From Beroe ovata (taxonomy: Eukaryota > Ctenophora > Nuda > Beroida > Beroidae): DNA of 26,911 bases. Location: assembly GCA_946803715.1 (NCBI GenBank), contig CAMPET010000048.1, positions 355,982 to 382,892 of the forward strand. The letters are read 5' to 3'. This document shows, one piece after another, positions 20,341 through 26,911 of the stretch (the first letter of the stretch is position 1; each line of letters opens with the position of its first letter). Position numbers and translations under genes: made by a program. Under the pieces are notes generated by a model. The model worked only from the letters and a program-made list of their open reading frames with translations. It was not told where the DNA came from and searched no databases.

Positions 20341-22140
20341 CAGCTAAGAAACAAATTCATTTCATTACAATCAATTTCATTATTATTTTTTTGATACGAA
20401 AGTTATAGTACTTGATAATTTATGTTATTTTGCTTCCAAGATGTATTTTAACTACGGAAATTTTTTTTCTTTGAATATCACATTTCCATTTTGAATACGA
20501 TGGTTTTTATTATTAAGATTTTTGGTGTTTTTAATCAATGTATGTTGATTAAACTTTGATTTATAATCCGGTTTTCATAGTTTTAATCATTTATTTGTGT
20601 TAATAAACATTTTTCTTTAATAAACATTTTCATTTGACATCTTGATGACAATTGAAATATTCATGACGACAATATTCATGATGACAATAGATTTTATTAA
20701 TGGGATTTGTCGTTCAGTTTGTTAATCAGTATTTGATCTGTTATCCTCTTTTCATAGAATAATCTACTCAATAAGAGTTATAAGCTCCGTGTTTTTAGTT
20801 TTGCTTTTGGTTTTCAAATGTCATCACTTTTTCTTCAAAGATAGGATTTCTCTTTTTAATGTATAGAATGGTTTTCAATAGCTAAGAGTGTTTAGAGCAT
20901 GCTTTAGGCTTGCGATATTGATTCAAGACTTGTATCAATTCAACAACTGCATCGATTTCAAAACCATCAAATTGTGACATTGTGGCAAATAGAGCTACGT
21001 GGAGAGTAAAAACTGGAACGCGCGATCAAGTATTACTGATTGATAGTGCGCGGCACAACACTTCTTTTTGACATTTGTGTAGAAATTAGGCGCGAGTCAA
21101 TTTCATGCCACGTGTGTTGTAGTTGTACTGTGTTTGATGGCCTCATTTATCTTTAAACAAGCGTTCCCTGGATGATCGTGTTAACATTTTCATATGGGCC
21201 CTACACAATTCAAGGTCGGTTTAGGCAGAAATGGTGAGGCGTAGCTTATAAAAGAGTTAACAGACAACACGGATATTGCATTCAAACCATCACTATTCAC
21301 TCAGGTTTGATACTTCAAAGAGCTGCCATGTTTTAAGTATTGCTGAGTTTATAATCCAAATCGAATGAATACTCTAAACCGATTCCCAAAGACATTTGCA
21401 CATTAAAACACGTGAATATAAACGTCTTGTTTGATCACTGTATTAGCGGAATATTGTAATCGCTCGAAGCATGCGAACCACTTTCGTTCATTGCTGTGTA
21501 ATTCGTGACGCAAAACACACAGTACACACAAACATACGAGCAGTTTACTATATATCAGTCCTTTGATCATCCTATTTTCACTTCCTAATACAAATTCAAT
21601 CACTACAACTATGACTCTTTTACTATAGATAATCGCATAGTCATCACACTTTGTATGTGAGTACAGTAGTAGTTATCTATAATCCGATAAGACATCACAT
21701 TACATCGCTCTTTGCCTAGAGCCAAAGGGCATTTCTTAACACACGTGATATTAACAGCTTTGCCTCATTTATTATAGGCCTTGTGACCGTTTTCTGTATG
21801 GGCTACCGGGAGCGAAATTTTGGTTTATATTTTGTCTGCTGTGCCTCTCGTACGTTGAGACAAACATTTCGTATGTCACTTATGTGTGACTGACTGAATA
21901 TTGTTTGTCATTGATAATCATAGCTTCTTTGCGACGATTGCTGTTGATAGGGGGTTTGAAACATTCCAAAACGTTATTGCGAGGGACGCAACTCTTAACA
22001 CACCACTGAAAATTGTTGAAAGGGAGCGGTTGGATATTCAGACCAATTTATGTTTAATTGATTATGCTAACAATCCCTAAGCAATAACAAACGAAGTTTG
22101 GCTATAATAGATGCACTCTTCTCCTATTATACAGGTAGAC
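20341..22140. other. Intergenic region, 1.8 kb
   Basis: Strongly AT-rich at first, with two AATAAA motifs (20602-20607 and 20619-20624) within a short tandem TTAATAAACATTTT repeat that can end copy B transcripts. A few CGCG tracts lie at about 21018-21050. A 9-bp inverted repeat (TATAGATAA at 21624-21632, TTATCTATA at 21673-21681) is present. I see no convincing gene; the 66-codon minus-strand frame at 21403-21603 has no recognisable feature. Confidence 0.6.
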
Positions 22141-22148
22141 TATAAATA
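22141..22148 (+). promoter_or_regulatory. TATA box of the TIL/VWC gene
   Basis: TATAAATA lies 47 nt upstream of the ATG at 22188. A start site about 30 nt downstream would leave a 5' UTR of roughly 15-20 nt. It is the clearest core promoter element in the window. Confidence 0.5.
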
Positions 22149-22187
22149 TCCATCTGTCATATATTTTGGAAAGATTTCCCACTTTCC

Positions 22188-25100
22188 ATGGACTATAATA
22201 CCTGTTATACCATTATCACCATTACATTATACTACCATTATCAGGTCATTCTGTTCATTCTTGTGTCAGCTGATCATCGAGTGTACGCGCAACAGGGTGT
22301 GTATTCCAGTCGATTATATCATGTCCAGTCGATCATATCAAGTCCTTTATAATTATCTCTCGGCAATAGTATATCTTGCACAATCCCGATAATATCCACT
22401 GCATTTCAGATGTGGAATGTCCCGAGGGCCAGACATTCATGACATGTGGCAGTGCATGTGACCGGACATGTGACATCCCGGACCCTATTTGCACTGAGCA
22501 GTGTGTCGCACGGTGTCAATGTGTTGACTCCACTCCGCTGCTTCACAATGGAAAATGTATCACGCAGACTGAGTGTCCTGCAGGTAATTGTGCTACACTG
22601 TGGTTGTGGTTGTAACACTGACATAGATGTCCGAGAAATTCTCCCAATACTCGTCAGTCGTCAATGACGACTGACGGGTATTGGGCTTGAAACTTGGCTT
22701 GAAACTGTCCCGTCTTGGCTTGAAACTGTCCCGTCACTGTGGCCATCCTTCATGGATGGCAATCATTTCACTTCAGCTAATTGAGTCAGTTAGTCGTGCA
22801 TAATGTGCATGAATGAACGTGACCCACACATGACTGCTGAATGACCATAACTGACACACTCACTCTGACTGACACACTCACTCTGACTGACACACTAAGA
22901 CTATGACCGAAACAACATGTCTCAGTAACTCACTCTCTCAGACGACGAATGCACAGAGGAACTTGTACATTGTCTCATCGATCCCTGTGAAGTGAACACT
23001 TGTGCCAAGTACCCTGACGCGATCTGCAAGTCTGATTTCTGCGGAGGCTGTAATGCCAAGTTCTATCATGCTGACGGAATATTGATACACGACTGTGATG
23101 GTGAGTTGGGTAGTGGGAAGTGGTAACTCGGTGCAGTGGTCGTCTCACTCTGGTCCGAATTAATCAGCATAATGGGCGAAATTACAATTATTTAATGAGC
23201 TAACTTTTTTGCAGGTAACCTCATAATTTTGGACGCAACATTGAAACTTAACATCATCATTACATAATGCAGCGATGTTCATGGAGTAATGGTTATGATT
23301 ACATTGTTTTCCACTACATTGTTCACAGTCACACACACACTAGCTCAGACCCTATTGTTCAAACATGATATAGACGCATAGGTAGAGGTAGAGTTATTGC
23401 GAACTATGTGTGATCCAGTGTAACATAGGTAGATGTAGTGCGTCTTCCATCAGTCGCACACAATCCATTATCCACATTATCATGTGTGTGCACACAGCTG
23501 ATGTTTCTCTTTCCGTTGTGCCCCACCTGTCTTTATCCCGAGTGCCATGTTTCAGGTTGTGCCCACCAGTCTGTCTTCTCAATACCGTGTTTCAGGTTGT
23601 GGCCGCCCTCAGGCATCGGTAGAGAACTCGAAGACACGTGACTGTGCGGCTGCCTGTACACGTACGTGTGCAGATCCTAACCCCGAGTGTATCGATGACT
23701 GTCACGTGATGTGTGCCTGTCCTGACCCCTCCCCAATAGCGGATGGGGGGCGGTGCATACCTTACTCTGCGTGCCCCATTGAAACAAGTGAGCAATGAGG
23801 ATTAGAAATGCTAATGATTCCTGATGCCCCTCATTTTTCGCCCCCCCCCTCTCTTATAATCTGAAGATTGCACCGCTGCATCTCTCTCTGACACCTCACT
23901 TTGACAGTTCCCGATTGTTACGGTGGGCAGCAGTGGCACGAATGTGGCATGGATTGTATCCGCACGTGTGCCGACCCAAACCCCATCTGCAACAAGCGGT
24001 GTGTCAGCAAATGCCAGTGCCCCATTGATGCCCCCTTCTGGGAGGTTCAGGAAAGCGGTCGTGGTCGGTGTGTGACTGAGGAACAGTGCCGGCTTAACAC
24101 GGGTTAGTTTTCATACACAATCCCTAATAACTCAGCGATATTGATACGACTTCAGAACTTTTGTATGGCTTGCTCTAATTCCATGCGTTGTAGTACTCCA
24201 TCATCGTGTTGAAGTTGTTTTCGACAGCTTTCTTTGTGTATAACAGTCTTGTTATACCACGGTTATAACTGCTGTATATTTACGTTCTCTCTCTCTCTTT
24301 TCCTCACTCCTCACGGTGTTGTGAGTTGTCTCTTAGCGGTGGTGTGTGTTGTAGGTGATTGTGTTCATGACGGAGAAGGAAAGGAGGTGGGGGACACGTG
24401 GCAGAAAGATGTGTGTACCACGTGTCATTGTGTCGCGGAGCAGGAAGCATCTGATGGTGAGTTTTCGATCATTTGATCGTGTAGTTTTTAGTTGTTTGAT
24501 CGTATGCTAAACTATTGCTTAACTGCTACTTGTCCGATTCAAGTTGGTGGTATTTCGAATTAAAGTTGATTTCAATTTGCATGATTTTGCATCAATCTCC
24601 AGGTGTTGAAGTGAAAAGTGAAGTGTGTCACAGTATTTACTGTGCCATGCCCATTTGCGACACACAGATTGTGTACTCTGAGGATTATTGCTGCCCATTC
24701 TGTGAGTGCTGAATCCAGTTTTTCGTATTATCACTTTCAGTTGAATGACATGTACACATTTTTCAATCGTTTCTGAAAGTTGATGCTCTGACTCTGACAA
24801 TTTCCCTTAATCCAGGTGCCGAGCAGTGTACATTTGACGGTGTCACGTATGCGGTCGGTGAAAGTTGGACCCCTGACGATTGCACAGAATGCTGGTGCCT
24901 TGCTTCAGATAACGGTGAGATCATGCCGCGCGCGTCGCGGAAATATTTCCAAACACAGCAATGGCTTTTCGAGCTGCGTTCGTGCTAACTAAACAATCTA
25001 TTATCTAACTTAGCCATCTTAAACTAAACCTTGAAATGTTGGCAACTCCTCCATATGCAGAGGAAGGAAAGATCCAGGAGTGCAAGAAGGAAAAGTGTGA

Positions 25101-26871
25101 GAAACCTCGATGTGGAATGGGAGTAGATTTGGTGTTCAAGGACGGTGACTGCTGCCCCAAGTGTGGGTATTCGGGGCCCGGGTGGGCACAGTATCAACTA
25201 TGGGGGAAAACTATGGTGAACTAATTTCAGGGGGAGAGGTAGTTCAGGGGGAGGGTTAGTGGGCCATCACTCAATTCTGCTGTACAGGTGACGATCCGTG
25301 TGTCTACAAGGGGATAGAGTATGAAGTGGGGCAAGAGTGGATGATAGACGACTGTGTAACTTGCACGTGCTATCACGATACCACAGGTAAAAACACGCGC
25401 ATTGTATGTGCACTGTGTGTACTGTGTATGTGTGTGTGTGTGTGTCTGTGTGTGTCTGTGTGTTTCTGTGTTGTGTGTGTGTGTGTATGTCTGTGTTTGA
25501 GTGACTCCCTGCGTTGTGTGTGTAATCGTCACTCTATCCACTCACCACTGCAGGTACTGGGAAAGCACAGTCGTGCGTAGCGCAGACATGCGAGGCTCTT
25601 GATTGTGACTCCTACACACCACCGGGGCAATGCTGTCCCAGTTGTCAGAGACCGTGTACTTTCCTCGACGAGCAAACTAACAGCATCGAGCGCAGGGAGC
25701 ATTGGATCACTGACGATTGTCGAGAATGCTACTGCAAGAGTCAACTCGATCAATACTGTAAGTTACTGTAAGTTACTGTAAGTGTTGCAAGTCACTGTAA
25801 GCGTCGAACAACGAATTGATTTCTAAGCACGACGTCATCAGTTCTGTGCTGACATGGAGTTGCCATTTCGCGGATTCTTCTGAGCCCAAACCTCAAATGA
25901 TGTAAGTTCGTTAGTGCTATACTCAAACTACTATGATATGGTAATACTACTCACACTAGATCACGAGTTCGAGTACGAAGAGTGTACTGAGATGGAGTGT
26001 AAGAAATGTGATAACCCCATTGACATTCCCGGCTGTTGCCCTCTCTGTTTGGAACCATGCCATGTGTACGAGAATGGGATTATAGTCGACAAGACAGAGT
26101 GGAAACTTGATCCGTGTACCATCTGTCAGTGTATCCAGACTGCCACTGGAGGTATGTCATTTCCTATTGATGAAGCCGATAAACCGTTTTGGTTGTAGTC
26201 ACTGGCTCGCTCATTGTCAACCCTCAACCTACTCCACAGAATGGACGGAAATGTGTGCGGTGATGGACTGTGCGCAGCCTAATTGTGCTGAAGAGGATCT
26301 CATCTCCTATCCTGATCAATGCTGCCCAACATGTAACTATCAATAGTGATTGTGGTATAATTGAGACTCTCGTAGAGATACTCATGGGAAATACTCATGA
26401 TGCAATTCGCGAGAATGAATCAATCGCGTGTGCACGGGGCCGAGATGAAAGTGTCCACTGGACATGCATTCCCACACATATTGGACATGCATTCCCAAAC
26501 ATACTGGACATACGATACTGGACATATATTCCCAATTCTCATCATATTGTTCAGGCAAGAGTGAGTGTTATTTCAACGGTACTGACTACCACGAAGGATC
26601 TACTTGGAAAGAGGATGCGTGTACCACATGTACATGCGTCGCAGATACTGCGGAAACTGGTGATTGTAAATCTTGATTTATATTGGAATATCCCCATTCC
26701 TGATCAGATATCGGTTGGCAGCTCTGCCATAATTTGCGGGAATCTGGTTTTCACAATGAACCACTGCAGCAGCCGGGTCGTTAAGGGCGGTGTGTCGAAG
26801 TGAATCATGCGTGGACACATCGGAGTGTAAAAACGTTGATGTTCGTCCTGGATCCTGCTGTGTGAGCTACT
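22188..26871 (+). CDS. Secreted TIL and VWC multidomain protein, 3' end outside window
   Basis: Fifteen exons give 675 residues and continue past the edge: 22188-22296, 22410-22583, 22942-23100, 23596-23787, 23908-24102, 24355-24456, 24603-24701, 24816-24914, 25061-25162, 25288-25386, 25554-25757, 25960-26151, 26240-26332, 26555-26659, 26770-26871. All introns are phase 1. Exon 1 codes for a hydrophobic N-terminus (VILFILVSA, then VYAQQ), probably a signal peptide. Exons 2, 4 and 5 each code for a ten-cysteine trypsin-inhibitor-like (TIL) domain; exon 3 codes for an eight-cysteine module with DPC and CGGC. Exons 6-15 code for six VWC domains, each with a W in the first half, a CxC and a CCPxC-like end. 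VWC arrays in chordin, crossveinless-2 and kielin bind BMPs; that role here is only a possibility. Order TIL before VWC differs from crossveinless-2. The start and exon 4 acceptor are the least certain points. Confidence 0.85.
22643..22685. repeat. 21-bp inverted repeat (hairpin) in TIL/VWC intron 2
   Basis: Arms 22643-22663 and 22665-22685 are complementary over 21 bp with one mismatch and a single-base spacer. Confidence 0.9.
22694..22735. repeat. 21-bp tandem duplication
   Basis: Two perfect copies of a unit starting TTGGCTTGAAACTG, just after the hairpin. A second small hairpin, GCCATCC/GGATGGC with a 5-base loop, follows at 22742-22760. Confidence 0.85.
22851..22899. repeat. 18-bp tandem repeat
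   Basis: CTGACACACTCACTCTGA occurs twice in full and once in part, in TIL/VWC intron 2. Confidence 0.9.
25420..25496. repeat. (TG)n-rich microsatellite
   Basis: TG repeats with scattered TC interruptions, in the intron between VWC exons 10 and 11. Confidence 0.9.
25755..25803 (+). repeat. Tandem ACTGTAAGTT array at exon 11 splice donor
   Basis: A 10-bp unit containing GTAAG gives potential donors at 25758, 25768 and 25778, with a weaker GTAAGC at 25797. The first keeps the frame with exon 12. Confidence 0.9.
26459..26534. repeat. TGGACAT-type tandem repeat
   Basis: Four imperfect units starting TGGACAT, two of them about 23 bp and nearly identical, in the intron before VWC exon 14. Confidence 0.85.
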
Positions 26872-26883
26872 GTGAGTCAAAGT

Positions 26884-26911
26884 TGTGTGTGTGTGTGACG
26901 TGTGTGTGTGT
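26884..26911. repeat. (GT)n microsatellite at right edge
   Basis: GT repeat with one ACGT interruption, directly after the exon 15 donor; it runs to the window end. Confidence 0.9.

Noticed and set aside
26270-26803. 177-codon plus-strand ORF
   Set aside because: It runs in the wrong frame over VWC exons 13-14 and repeat-filled introns and has no cysteine pattern of its own.
1-26911. CRISPR arrays, prokaryotic operons, rRNA or tRNA genes
   Set aside because: None seen. The tandem repeats are short microsatellite or intron repeats, and gene structure is eukaryotic throughout.

Overview
The window is genomic DNA of a compact, intron-rich eukaryote. Every recognisable gene is split by GT-AG introns, many of about 80 to 350 bp. 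The products (FIG4, OSTC, acylphosphatase, a TIL/VWC secreted protein) point to an invertebrate animal. A sponge-like or similarly compact marine invertebrate genome is my guess; the sequence alone does not fix the taxon. All exon models below were built by hand from splice signals, reading-frame continuity and remembered family features, not by alignment.

Layout. 1-1264: no gene. 1265-4315 (+): seven-exon gene for a 263-residue protein with four copies of an unrecognised motif. 5027-6534 (-): three-exon acylphosphatase, with a small opposite-strand ORF (5587-5925, UBA/CUE-like) inside its second intron. 6809-11723 (-): complete 18-exon FIG4, the phosphoinositide 5-phosphatase/scaffold, 885 residues. 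11724-12914: head-to-head intergenic region with a CpG-rich block. 12915-13563 (+): three-exon OSTC, the 149-residue oligosaccharyltransferase subunit. 13847-16928 and 17526-20340 (+): two tandem eleven-exon acyl-CoA synthetases of the 4-coumarate-CoA ligase/luciferase type. 20341-22140: no gene. 22188-26871 (+): 5' part of a secreted protein with three TIL domains, one other cysteine-rich module and six VWC domains, running off the right edge.

The most interesting signal is in the first acyl-CoA synthetase. It carries two alternative versions of one 132-nt exon, directly after the acyl-pocket PLFH motif. They are separated by only 24 nt, too short to be a normal intron, which suggests mutually exclusive splicing that swaps part of the substrate pocket. 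The second copy has only one version, and its intron holds an unrelated segment between 16-bp direct repeats. The two copies are a mosaic of near-identical and diverged blocks, as expected from gene conversion. Other points of note are the unrecognised four-copy repeat protein, a tandem array of consensus splice donors in the VWC gene, and the regular splitting of the last VWC cysteine codon by introns.

The genes do not form a pathway. FIG4 acts on endolysosomal phosphoinositides, OSTC in ER N-glycosylation, acylphosphatase in the cytosol, the synthetases on carboxylic acids, and the TIL/VWC protein outside the cell.
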